Source: Betaproteobacteria bacterium | GTDB lineage: Bacteria > Pseudomonadota > Gammaproteobacteria > Burkholderiales > SG8-39 | Direction of reading: 5' to 3' | NCBI GenBank assembly: GCA_019237595.1 | Contig: JAFAGU010000317.1 | Span: forward strand, 1-25,801 | Length of the DNA: 25,801 nt | In this document: positions 14,986-21,829 of the stretch, one piece after another | Layout of the letters: every line of letters begins with the position of its first letter | Numbering within the stretch: the first letter of the stretch is position 1 | Made by a program: the position numbers and the translations under genes | The notes under the pieces: model-generated | What the model saw: the letters and a program-made list of their open reading frames with translations, nothing else | What the model was told of the DNA's origin: nothing | Database searches by the model: none

Positions 14986-15745
14986 TGACTCGCGCGGCGT
15001 GCGCACCCTGCACGTCGGCGGCGAGGCGATCCAGAGCTCGATGCGCCTCGACGACCCGTTCGCGCTCGCACTCGACTACACGCGCGCGATGATGGCGTTC
15101 CTGCTCTTCCACCCCGAGCCGCGCCGCGCGCTGATGCTCGGGTTGGGCGGCGGCTCGCTGCCGAAGTATTTCTACAAGCATCTTAGGAAGACGAGCATCA
15201 AGGTCGTCGAGCTCGATCCGCGCGTGCTCGCGGTCTGCCGCGCGCAGTTCGGCCTGCCCGCGGACGATGCGCGGCTCGAGGTCGAGATCGGCGACGGCGC
15301 CCAGGCCCTATCGCCCGAATGCTGCGACGTGCTCGTCGTCGACGCGTACCAGGACGAGGAACACGTGCAGGAGCTGGCGAGCCAGGCGTTCTACGATGCG
15401 GCGTTCCTCGCGCTCGCCTCGCCCGGGGTGATGGTGGTCAATTTCATGGACGACGACCGCCTCTTCGACACGTACCTGCGCCGCATCGAGGCATCGTTCG
15501 GCGGCGCCGCGGCGGCGATGAAGGCGCTGTACGACCCGAACATCGCCGTCTTCGCGCTGAAGGGCCTGCCTTCGCGCATGGCGTGGGAAGACCTCCGCCT
15601 GCGCGCCGCGCGCCTGGAATCGCTGCTCGGCTTGCCGTTCACGCGCTACCTCTCGCGCTTGCGCGGCATGAATCCTTGCACCTCGACGGAGCTGATCCTG
15701 CAGCCGGACCCGGCGCCGGGCCCGCGGCGAGACGCGGCGCGCTAG
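14954..15745 (+). CDS. Spermidine synthase-like (SpeE-fold) protein
   Basis: A 263-residue protein with the Rossmann fold of polyamine aminopropyltransferases. It has LMLGLGGGSLPKYFYKHL (60-77) for the S-adenosyl ligand, VVELDPRVLAV, EIGDGAQAL and VLVVDAYQDEE. The adenosine-binding parts are clear. The polyamine-binding residues of true SpeE are not obvious, and the short N-terminus lacks the usual beta-barrel domain, so the reaction may be another methyl- or aminopropyl-transfer. I start at GTG 14954 (MKKKPPAIAV), which fits homologues I recall and overlaps the MFS gene by 32 bases. It closes the plus-strand operon. Its TAG stop shares the palindrome CTAG with the stop of convergent gor. Confidence 0.82.
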   Translation: MKKKPPAIAVSDSRGVRTLHVGGEAIQSSMRLDDPFALALDYTRAMMAFLLFHPEPRRALMLGLGGGSLPKYFYKHLRKTSIKVVELDPRVLAVCRAQFGLPADDARLEVEIGDGAQALSPECCDVLVVDAYQDEEHVQELASQAFYDAAFLALASPGVMVVNFMDDDRLFDTYLRRIEASFGGAAAAMKALYDPNIAVFALKGLPSRMAWEDLRLRAARLESLLGLPFTRYLSRLRGMNPCTSTELILQPDPAPGPRRDAAR

Positions 15746-17094
15746 AGCGCCTTCTCGCGCATCGTCACGAATTCTTCCGCGGCGGTCGGATGGATGCCGA
15801 TCGTCGCGTCGAACTGCGCCTTCGTGGCGCCGAGCTTCACGGCGATGGCGATGCCCTGGATCACCTCGCCGGCATCCGGCCCGATCATGTGCGCGCCGAC
15901 CACGCGCTGGCTCGCGCGGTCGACGACGAGCTTCAGGAACGTGCGCTCGTGCTTGTCGGTGAGCGTGAGCTTGAGGGCGCGGAAAGAGCTCTTGTAGAGG
16001 TCGATCGCGCCGTAGCGCTCGCGCGCCTTCTCCTCGGAGAGGCCCACGGTGGCGATGTTGGGATTGGCGAAGACCGCCGTGGGCACGTTCTCGTGGTCGG
16101 CCGGCGTCGGCTCGCCACGAAAGAGCGTGCGCGCGAGCCACATCGCTTCCGCGGTCGCCACGGGCGTGAGGTTGAGGCGGTTCGTCACGTCGCCGATCGC
16201 GTGGATCGACTCCACGCTCGAGGTCGAGAGCCGGTCGACGACCACTGCGCCGTCGGGACCGAGCTGCACGCCGGCCGTCTCCAGGCCGAGGCCCGCGGTG
16301 TTGGGCCGGCGCCCCGTCGCGAAGAGCACGAGGTCCGTCTCCTGGCGCGAGCCGTCGCTGTACGCGACCTCCAGCGCGCCGTCGGCGCGCCTGGCGATCG
16401 CGGCGGGCTCGCCGCCGAAGTGGATGGCGAGCCCCTTCGCTTTCATTTCCTCGGCGATGCGATCCCCGATCTCGGCGTCGAAGCCGCGCAGCAGGCGCTT
16501 GCCTCGGTACGAGAGGGTGGTCTTCACGCCCAGGCCGTGGAGGATCGAGGCGAACTCGAGCGCGATATAGCCGCCGCCCACGACGAGCGCGCGGCGCGGC
16601 AGCGCCTCCAGGTGGAAGGCTTCGTTCGACGTGATGGCGAGCTCGCGCCCTGGGATCGCCGGAATGACCGGCCACGATCCGGTGGCGACGAGGATGTGCC
16701 TCGCCTTTACGGTCTTGCCATTGATGGACACTTCGTGCGGCCCGAGCACGGTGGCTCGCCCGCGCAGGATCTCGACGCCGGCGAGCGCGAGCACGCGCTC
16801 GTACACGCCGTTCAGCCGCAGGATTTCCCGGTCCTTGTTCGCGAGCAGCGTCTTCCAGTCGAACACCGGCTCCCCCACCGTCCAGCCGAAGCCCTTGGCG
16901 ATCTCGAAGTCCTCGCGAAAGTGCGCCGCATACGAGAAGAGCTTCTTCGGGATGCAGCCGACGTTGACGCAGGTGCCGCCGAACCGGCCGCTTTCGGCGA
17001 TCGCGGCGCTCGCGCCGTAGGCCGCGGCAAAGCGGCTGGCGCGCACGCCGCCGGAGCCGCCTCCTATGGTGAAGAGGTCGTAGTCGTAGGCCAG
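15742..17094 (-). CDS. gor: Glutathione reductase, apparent CTG start
   Basis: A 450-residue flavoprotein, the same length as E. coli Gor, which reduces glutathione disulfide with NADPH in the cytoplasm. It has the FAD loop IGGGSGG (10-16), redox cysteines Cys42 and Cys47 in GGTCVNVGC, NADPH-site GGGYIALEFAS with the downstream arginines of SYRGKRLLRG, GRRPNT, the second FAD motif HAIGDV and the C-terminal HPTAAEE catalytic pair. The only start that keeps the FAD loop is CTG at 17094-17092 (reading MAYDYDLFTIGGG), with AGGGG seven bases upstream. The first canonical start, GTG at 17046, would delete the loop. The Shine-Dalgarno lies in a hairpin next to the upstream stop codon. It is last of a minus-strand operon. 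Confidence 0.93.
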   Translation of the reverse strand: MAYDYDLFTIGGGSGGVRASRFAAAYGASAAIAESGRFGGTCVNVGCIPKKLFSYAAHFREDFEIAKGFGWTVGEPVFDWKTLLANKDREILRLNGVYERVLALAGVEILRGRATVLGPHEVSINGKTVKARHILVATGSWPVIPAIPGRELAITSNEAFHLEALPRRALVVGGGYIALEFASILHGLGVKTTLSYRGKRLLRGFDAEIGDRIAEEMKAKGLAIHFGGEPAAIARRADGALEVAYSDGSRQETDLVLFATGRRPNTAGLGLETAGVQLGPDGAVVVDRLSTSSVESIHAIGDVTNRLNLTPVATAEAMWLARTLFRGEPTPADHENVPTAVFANPNIATVGLSEEKARERYGAIDLYKSSFRALKLTLTDKHERTFLKLVVDRASQRVVGAHMIGPDAGEVIQGIAIAVKLGATKAQFDATIGIHPTAAEEFVTMREKAL

Positions 17095-17100
17095 CTTGCC

Positions 17101-17117
17101 GCCCCTCGGGAAGGGGC
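17101..17117 (-). promoter_or_regulatory. Hairpin covering the gor ribosome-binding site
   Basis: On the minus strand GCCCCT pairs perfectly with AGGGGC around a five-base loop. The 3' arm holds the AGGGG Shine-Dalgarno of gor, and the 5' arm begins at the last base of the upstream gene's TAG. A ribosome finishing the 87-residue gene would melt the stem, so this is a candidate translational-coupling element. There is no T-run, so it is not a typical terminator. Confidence 0.5.
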
Positions 17118-17380
17118 TACTTCAGGTTGGGAAGATTCAGCTCCACCAGCTCGAGCTGCGCGGCGAGGCTCTTGTGGTCGGGCTTGTCCATGAGCCACTT
17201 GAGCGCGCTCTTCACCTTGCCCTCGATTTGCGCGCGCGGCATGCCCTCGATGCCCTGGAACATGGAGGCGAGCTCGCCGAGGTTCGCCGATTGCGCCGCA
17301 TTGCGCACGGCCGCGAGGCGCTGCTCGATCGCGGCGCGATCGAGGTTGGTGACGAGCTTCATGGTCTTTTCGTGCGACAT
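17117..17380 (-). CDS. Small helical protein of unknown function, upstream of gor
   Basis: This 87-residue, mainly helical protein has no membrane segment or signal peptide. Its ending, LAAQLELVELNLPNLK, is distinctive. The middle (MFQGIEGMPRAQIEGKVKSALKWLMD) looks like paired amphipathic helices. I do not recognise the family. GGAGG six to seven bases before the ATG at 17380 supports this start; an internal ATG six codons later is a weaker alternative. The gene lies 14 bases after the Nudix-MBL gene and 22 bases before gor on the same strand. A longer open frame reading back to 18034 is the antisense of the Nudix-MBL gene in another frame. Confidence 0.75.
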   Translation of the reverse strand: MSHEKTMKLVTNLDRAAIEQRLAAVRNAAQSANLGELASMFQGIEGMPRAQIEGKVKSALKWLMDKPDHKSLAAQLELVELNLPNLK

Positions 17381-17394
17381 AGGCCCCTCCGCGC

Positions 17395-19050
17395 TCACCG
17401 TTCCCGGGGCGGCAATTGTACCAGCGCGAATCGCTCGCCCTCGATTCTTACGCTGCGCTCGGCGACGAGCTTTTCGAGGTGCGCGGCGAGCGAGCGCGCG
17501 GCCCAGCGGTGCATGCGCTCGGGCACGTCGTCGTACACCTTCGGCAGCAGGGCTTCGGGTGTCGCCGGGCCGAGCGCCTCGAGGGCGGCCTTCACCTTGG
17601 CTTCGCGCCCGAGGCGATGCGCGAGCAGGCGCCGGATCTCCTTGTGCGGCGCGCCGATCAGGTAGCCGTGGCCCGGCGCGAGGATGGCGAGGTCTTCCTT
17701 CAGCAGCGCTTCCAGCGAGGCGAGGTACGCGCGCATGTCGCCATCGGGCGGGTTGATCACCACGGTCGAGCCCTGCATGACGTGGTCGCCCGTGAAGAGC
17801 ATGCGCGTCTGCTCGAGCAGGTAGCAGAGATGGTTCGATGCGTGGCCCGGCGTGTGGATCGCGCGCAGCGTGCAGCCCTCGCCGACCTCGATGCGCTGGC
17901 CGTTCTCGACGACGAAGTTCGGCTTGAACGTCGCGTCCTGGCCTTCGGGCGCCGGCCGGCCCAGCACCTGCGCGCCGGTCGCTTCCCTGAGCGCGGCCGC
18001 GGCGGGCGAATGGTCGAGGTGCGTATGGGTGCACAGGATCCAGCGGATCCTGCCTTTCCCTGCCTCAAGGATTTTTTCGATGTGCGAATCGATGGCCGGG
18101 CCGGGATCGATCACGGCGAGCGCGTCCTCGCCGACGAGGTACGTATTCGTGCCCGGCCCGGTCATGGCGCCGGGATTGGGCGCGATGATTCGCACGACGA
18201 AGCGGTCCAAGCGCTTGGGTACGCCCGGCAGGAGCTCGTAGCTCGTCGTGCCGGTCTCTTCCGGATCGCTCCAGTGGATCTCGAAGTACTGCGGATCGGC
18301 GCGGCGGAAGATCCTCTCGCCGTCCTTGCCGACGGCGCGGCAGGCCCGGTTCGTTTCGATCTCCTTCAAATGCAGGCAAAAGGAAATTGCCGCGGCGCAA
18401 TTGTCGAAGCGCGCGAGCTCCTTCAGTGTCTGCTGCGTGGCGAAGACGAGCTCGATCTCGCCGCGCGCGCCGCGCTCGAGCGCGTCGCGCGGGCGCACCC
18501 ACATCTGGTGCACCGCTTCGGCCGCGTCGTGCGAGCCTTCCTGCCCTTCCGGCGCGAGCGCGACGAAAAAGCGCGCGTCGAAGCGCCGCGCGCGGCCCGG
18601 CGCCGTGATCCAGTGGCCGTAGTAGGCGAGCTTGTCCGCCGGGATGAAGAGGTCTTCGGCCTCGAGAAGCTCAAGGAACGGCTTGGTCCTGTACGAATGA
18701 AGCCTGTCCGCCCTGGAATAAGCGATCAGGCTTTCCCTTTTGTCGTTCAAAAGCAGAATTCCCGATTCCTCGAAGCATTCGCGGATGGCGGCGACGTAAT
18801 AAGCGAGCCCGCCGGAAGCGAGGTTGAGCCGTGCGCTGGCTTTTTCGTCGGTGAGGCCGAGGACGCGCGTGGCAATGCGCGGATCGGAATCCTGCGGCTC
18901 TAGTGCGCCGCCGGGGAACACGTAGGCGCCGCCGAGGAACGCGGCGTTGAGGTTGCGCTGGATCATCAGCACCTCGGGCCCTTGCGCGCCCTCGCGAAGG
19001 AGGATCAGCGTCGCCGCCGGGCGCGGCACCATCGCGGGTGTTGCGGCCAT
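17395..19050 (-). CDS. Nudix-metallo-beta-lactamase-fold fusion protein
   Basis: A 551-residue two-domain protein. Residues about 10-230 are a Nudix hydrolase of the extended type: FPGGALEPQD (45-54), then an insertion, then AAIRECFEESGILL (87-100), the REx2EE metal helix. Nudix proteins with this insertion include CoA and nucleotide-sugar pyrophosphatases. Residues about 285-545 are a metallo-beta-lactamase fold of LACTB2 type with THTHLDH (His342, His344, Asp346, His347), His403 in TPGHASNH, Asp422 in FTGDH and His461 in APGHG. Both catalytic sets look intact. The substrate is unknown. The start is the ATG at 19050, eight bases after the SDR stop; the frame is open upstream only as shadow. 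Confidence 0.88.
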   Translation of the reverse strand: MAATPAMVPRPAATLILLREGAQGPEVLMIQRNLNAAFLGGAYVFPGGALEPQDSDPRIATRVLGLTDEKASARLNLASGGLAYYVAAIRECFEESGILLLNDKRESLIAYSRADRLHSYRTKPFLELLEAEDLFIPADKLAYYGHWITAPGRARRFDARFFVALAPEGQEGSHDAAEAVHQMWVRPRDALERGARGEIELVFATQQTLKELARFDNCAAAISFCLHLKEIETNRACRAVGKDGERIFRRADPQYFEIHWSDPEETGTTSYELLPGVPKRLDRFVVRIIAPNPGAMTGPGTNTYLVGEDALAVIDPGPAIDSHIEKILEAGKGRIRWILCTHTHLDHSPAAAALREATGAQVLGRPAPEGQDATFKPNFVVENGQRIEVGEGCTLRAIHTPGHASNHLCYLLEQTRMLFTGDHVMQGSTVVINPPDGDMRAYLASLEALLKEDLAILAPGHGYLIGAPHKEIRRLLAHRLGREAKVKAALEALGPATPEALLPKVYDDVPERMHRWAARSLAAHLEKLVAERSVRIEGERFALVQLPPRER

Positions 19051-19058
19051 CCTTGCGG

Positions 19059-19943
19059 CTAGGCCGTCCTGCCGGCCCGGTCCTTGTCGTTCTGCGCCTT
19101 GATCATCGCCCGCGCCTTTTCCCAGTCGGCGTCGCTCATCTTGTCGAGCTGGAGGAAGTAGCCGCCGGAACCCGTGGCGAGGTAGCCGCCGCCGTCGATG
19201 GCGATCGTCTCGCCGGTGAGCCACTCGCAGCCGTCGGCCATGAGGAAGGTGGCGAGGTTCTGCAGCTCCTCCATGCGCCCGACGCGCCGCATCGGGTTCA
19301 TGTGCGTCGTGTCCTCGAAGCCGCCGCTGCCGGGCCGCAGGCGCTTGGTGGCGCCCTCCGTGGGAAACGGCCCGGGCGCGATCGCGTTCAGCCGGATGCC
19401 GAATCGGCCCCACTCGACGGCGAGCGATTTCGTCATCACGTGCAGCCCGGCCTTGGACATCGCCGAAGGAACGACGTACGGCGAGCCGGTATGGACCCAA
19501 GTGACGAGGATCGAGACCACTGAACCCTTGTGCTTGCCGGCGATCCAGCGTTTCCCAACCGCCTGCGTCACGTAGAACGTGCCGTGGAAGACGATGTTCG
19601 CGATCGCGTTGAAGCCGTTCGCCGTGAGATCCTTGGTCGGGCTGATGAAGTTGCCCGCCGCGTTGTTCACGAGCCCGGTGAGCGGGCCCGCCTCGTCCCA
19701 GATCCGCTGCACCATCGCGTCGACTGCCGCGGCGTCGCGGATGTCCACCGCATGGGTGTTGACCTTGCCCTTGTACTTCGAGAAGAGCTCCTTTGCCGTC
19801 GAGTCGAGGACGGCGCCCCGGCGTCCGGCGATCCAGAGCTCGGCGCCGAGCTCGAGGTACCTGGCGGCGATTTCCTTGCCCAGGCCCGTGCCGCCGCCGG
19901 TGACGAGGATGCGCTTACCCTTGAGCAGCCCTTCCTTGAACAT
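19059..19943 (-). CDS. SDR oxidoreductase, 2,4-dienoyl-CoA reductase-like
   Basis: A 294-residue short-chain dehydrogenase. The cofactor loop is TGGGTGLG (15-22), with Arg41-Arg42 after the second strand favouring NADPH, and NNAAGN (93-98) follows. The active-site segment is VTWVHTGSPYVVPSAMSKAG. The usual YxxxK is replaced by Ser160-x-x-x-Lys164, as in 2,4-dienoyl-CoA reductases such as human DECR1, but the position of that enzyme's catalytic Tyr is Trp149 here. The likely role is an NADPH-dependent reduction of an unsaturated acyl-CoA; activity is uncertain. GGGAG five bases before the ATG at 19943 supports the start. It leads the transcript into the Nudix-MBL gene eight bases away. Confidence 0.87.
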   Translation of the reverse strand: MFKEGLLKGKRILVTGGGTGLGKEIAARYLELGAELWIAGRRGAVLDSTAKELFSKYKGKVNTHAVDIRDAAAVDAMVQRIWDEAGPLTGLVNNAAGNFISPTKDLTANGFNAIANIVFHGTFYVTQAVGKRWIAGKHKGSVVSILVTWVHTGSPYVVPSAMSKAGLHVMTKSLAVEWGRFGIRLNAIAPGPFPTEGATKRLRPGSGGFEDTTHMNPMRRVGRMEELQNLATFLMADGCEWLTGETIAIDGGGYLATGSGGYFLQLDKMSDADWEKARAMIKAQNDKDRAGRTA

Positions 19944-19966
19944 GCGCGCTCCCGAAGTGAGAGCGC

Positions 19967-19972
19967 ATTCTA
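19967..19972 (-). promoter_or_regulatory. -10-like box for the SDR-to-gor operon
   Basis: Minus-strand TAGAAT, five of six matches to the -10 consensus, lies 23 bases before the SDR ATG in the 83-base gap after the tautomerase gene. A small hairpin (GCGAT...ATCGC, 19986-20001) is the only other structure I see in this gap. No convincing -35 box is present. Confidence 0.35.
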
Positions 19973-20026
19973 AGCGACGCGAGGAGCGATAGCCCGATCG
20001 CGCCCGCAAGCAGCGGCGCGCCGAGG

Positions 20027-20425
20027 CTAGACCAATGCCGCTTCCGGCGGTGCGTAGGACGCGACGCCGTTGCCGAACGACCAGTTCTCCTTCGCCACTT
20101 CCACCAGGTTCACCCACACGTCCTCGCGCCTGAGCCCGAGCGCGGCGAGGTTGTCGGCGATGCGCCGGAAAAGCGCGCGCTTCTTCTCGAGCGAGCGTCC
20201 GGCGCTGATCGTGATCTGGACGATGACGAGATCCTGGCTCCTCGAGATTCCCAGGTATTCCGGGTCGTAGACGAAGTCCTGCGGCTCGTGCTCCGTGAGG
20301 AGCTGGAAGCGGTCGGCCGCCGGCACCTGGATCGTGTCGACGAGCGCCTGGTGGATCGCGTCGCCGATCCGTCGGCGCAGCTCCGCGGGCCTACCCTTGG
20401 CGAGCGAGACGCGTACGAGCGGCAT
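20027..20425 (-). CDS. Tautomerase-family protein
   Basis: A 132-residue protein of the 4-oxalocrotonate tautomerase superfamily, longer two-unit type. Met1 is followed by Pro2, the catalytic amino-terminal proline (MPLVRVSLAKG), and the pattern continues with RRRIGDAIHQALVDT and the second half QDLVIVQITISAGRSLEKKRALFRRIADNLA. The EDVWVNLVEVAKENWSFGNG ending is usual for this group. Such enzymes move protons in keto-enol substrates; the substrate here is unknown. AGGAG seven bases before the ATG is a strong ribosome site. The gene overlaps the 59-residue gene by 35 bases. The stop is TAG inside CTAG. Confidence 0.88.
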   Translation of the reverse strand: MPLVRVSLAKGRPAELRRRIGDAIHQALVDTIQVPAADRFQLLTEHEPQDFVYDPEYLGISRSQDLVIVQITISAGRSLEKKRALFRRIADNLAALGLRREDVWVNLVEVAKENWSFGNGVASYAPPEAALV

Positions 20426-20570
20426 GGCGGGGCTCCTGGTGGCCGAAGAGGTGTTGCACCGAGCGGGAAAAGAAGCGCGCGATTGCCCGGGAGCGCTCGC
20501 GCCCCGCGCCGGCGAGGACGCCGTTGCGGAAGGCTTCGTCGTGGAGGTATCGGTGGTAGAGCGCGTTCAT
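20391..20570 (-). CDS. Small basic protein, unknown function
   Basis: This 59-residue protein starts MNALYHRYLHDEAFRNGVLAG and continues with an Arg-rich helix (RERSRAIARFFSRSVQHLF) and a basic tail. AAAGGAGG four to five bases before the ATG is one of the strongest ribosome sites in the window, and this is the main reason to call it a gene. It lies 11 bases after the DUF2917 gene and overlaps the tautomerase start by 35 bases, so it is probably translated in the same message. The same open frame reads back into the LysR region as shadow. The function is not recognisable; the RYLHDxxxR pattern resembles small hypothetical proteins I recall from betaproteobacteria. Confidence 0.65.
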   Translation of the reverse strand: MNALYHRYLHDEAFRNGVLAGAGRERSRAIARFFSRSVQHLFGHQEPRHAARTRLARQG

Positions 20571-20581
20571 GGCGCCTCCTT

Positions 20582-20827
20582 TCAGGCGAACGACACGGCG
20601 GCTTCGCCGCCAAGTGCATTGATGATCGCGAGGCCGCCCTGGCGCAGGCGGTAGCAGGCGCCCCGCTCGAGCACGATGTCGCGGTTCTGGTTCTCTTCCG
20701 TGATCCAGACCGAGCCTTCGACGGCGCAGACCGTGCTCCCGGCCGCGTCGCGGACCTTGAGCGTCTGGTTGGGCGCCAGCCTCAGGGCGCCGAGTTTCCT
20801 GTTGTCGCTTCCCAGTTCGATGCGCAT
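20582..20827 (-). CDS. DUF2917 domain protein
   Basis: An 81-residue beta-rich protein matching DUF2917, a small cupin-like family common in Burkholderiales. It has LAPNQTLKVRDAAGSTVCAVEGSVWIT followed by RDIVLERGACYRLRQGGLAIINAL. The function is unknown. I choose the ATG at 20827 because AAGGAG lies eight bases upstream; an earlier in-frame ATG at 20851 would add eight residues but has no ribosome site. It is divergent from the LysR gene, an arrangement that suggests LysR controls it. It is the first gene of a possible DUF2917, 59-residue, tautomerase message. Confidence 0.82.
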   Translation of the reverse strand: MRIELGSDNRKLGALRLAPNQTLKVRDAAGSTVCAVEGSVWITEENQNRDIVLERGACYRLRQGGLAIINALGGEAAVSFA

Positions 20828-20852
20828 CGCGTGGCTCCTTGCGTTTGACATG

Positions 20853-20909
20853 CGCAGGATGCATGCTTGCGGCTATGCGCTCAAACGATAAATACGCAGG
20901 GGTTGCATG
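20853..20909. promoter_or_regulatory. Repeated CGCAGG..TGCATG sites in LysR divergent region
   Basis: CGCAGG-A-TGCATG (20853-20865) recurs as CGCAGG-GGT-TGCATG (20895-20909), with starts 42 bases apart, about four helical turns. ATGCATGC also appears at 20859-20866 and 20916-20923. An AT-rich GATAAATA near 20887-20894 could be the LysR -10 region. The repeats flank the divergent starts of DUF2917 and LysR and are a candidate operator. Binding is inference. Confidence 0.4.
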
Positions 20910-21818
20910 AGGAAAATGCATGCAATGCCGCCCCTGGACCTGCTCGTCGGCTTCGAGGCGGCCGCGCGACACCTTTCGTTCACGAAGGCGGGGGACGAGC
21001 TCGCGCTCACGCAGTCGGCCGTGAGCCGCCAGATCAAGGACCTCGAGGACGGGCTCGGCGTGGCCCTTTTCGAGCGTCGGCACCGCGCGCTCGTCCTCAC
21101 CGAGGCGGGGCAGCAGTTCTACGCTTCCGCCGCGCAGGTTCTTGCCACGATGCGCTCGGCCACCGAGCGGGTGCGCGCGCACGCCGGGAGAAAGCGGCCG
21201 CTCTCCGTCACGACGACGCATTCTTTCGCTGCGCTCTGGCTCATCCCGCGCCTTGCCGGCTTCACGCGCGAGCACCCCGGCGTGGACGTGCGCATCACCG
21301 CCGACACGCGCGTGCAGGACCTCGAGCGCGACGGGCTCGACGTGGCGATCCGCCACGGCCCGGCCTCGCTCGCCGGCCCGAACGCCGTCCGGCTCATGGG
21401 CGAGCGGGTCTTTCCCGTCTGCAGCCCCAAGCTCCTCAAGAAGCTCCCGCTCGAGAAGCCTGCGGACCTCGCGCGCCACATCCTCCTCCAGTACGACGAC
21501 CCGGACGTCCGCCACCCGTGGCTGCACTGGAAGACCTGGCTCGAAGTGGAGCGCATCGCCGACCTGAAGCCCGCCGGCACGCTCGCGTTCTCAGGCTACG
21601 AGCAGATCATCCCCGCCGCGATCGCGGGCCACGGCGTCGCCCTCGGTCGCTCGCCACTCGTGAAGGACCTGATCGCCGACGGCGAGCTCGTCGCGCCCTT
21701 CAAATCGAGCGCCGATCCCGCGCGCGCCTACTTTGCGATCGTCTCCAAAGCCGCCGAAGGGCGGCCGGAGGTGGCCGATTTCGTCGCCTGGCTAAAGCAC
21801 GAGGCCGCGCGGAAGTAA
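20907..21818 (+). CDS. LysR-family regulator, GcvA-like
   Basis: A 303-residue transcription factor. The N-terminal winged helix-turn-helix (residues 9-68) has LVGFEAAARHLSFTKAGDELALTQSAVSRQIKDLE and LFERRHRALVLTEAG. The effector domain starts near LSVTTTHSFAALWLIPRL and has the GcvA-type features DVAIRHGP and AGHGVALGRSPLV. It probably senses a small molecule and controls the divergent DUF2917 gene and itself. Three in-frame ATGs compete (20907, 20916, 20925). The last gives MPPLDLLVGFEAA, closest to family starts, with GAGGA about 11 bases upstream; the first has AGGGG at four bases. The metallo-beta-lactamase-fold gene begins 11 bases downstream and may be cotranscribed. Confidence 0.92.
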   Translation: MRKMHAMPPLDLLVGFEAAARHLSFTKAGDELALTQSAVSRQIKDLEDGLGVALFERRHRALVLTEAGQQFYASAAQVLATMRSATERVRAHAGRKRPLSVTTTHSFAALWLIPRLAGFTREHPGVDVRITADTRVQDLERDGLDVAIRHGPASLAGPNAVRLMGERVFPVCSPKLLKKLPLEKPADLARHILLQYDDPDVRHPWLHWKTWLEVERIADLKPAGTLAFSGYEQIIPAAIAGHGVALGRSPLVKDLIADGELVAPFKSSADPARAYFAIVSKAAEGRPEVADFVAWLKHEAARK

Positions 21819-21829
21819 TCTCTCTTGCC

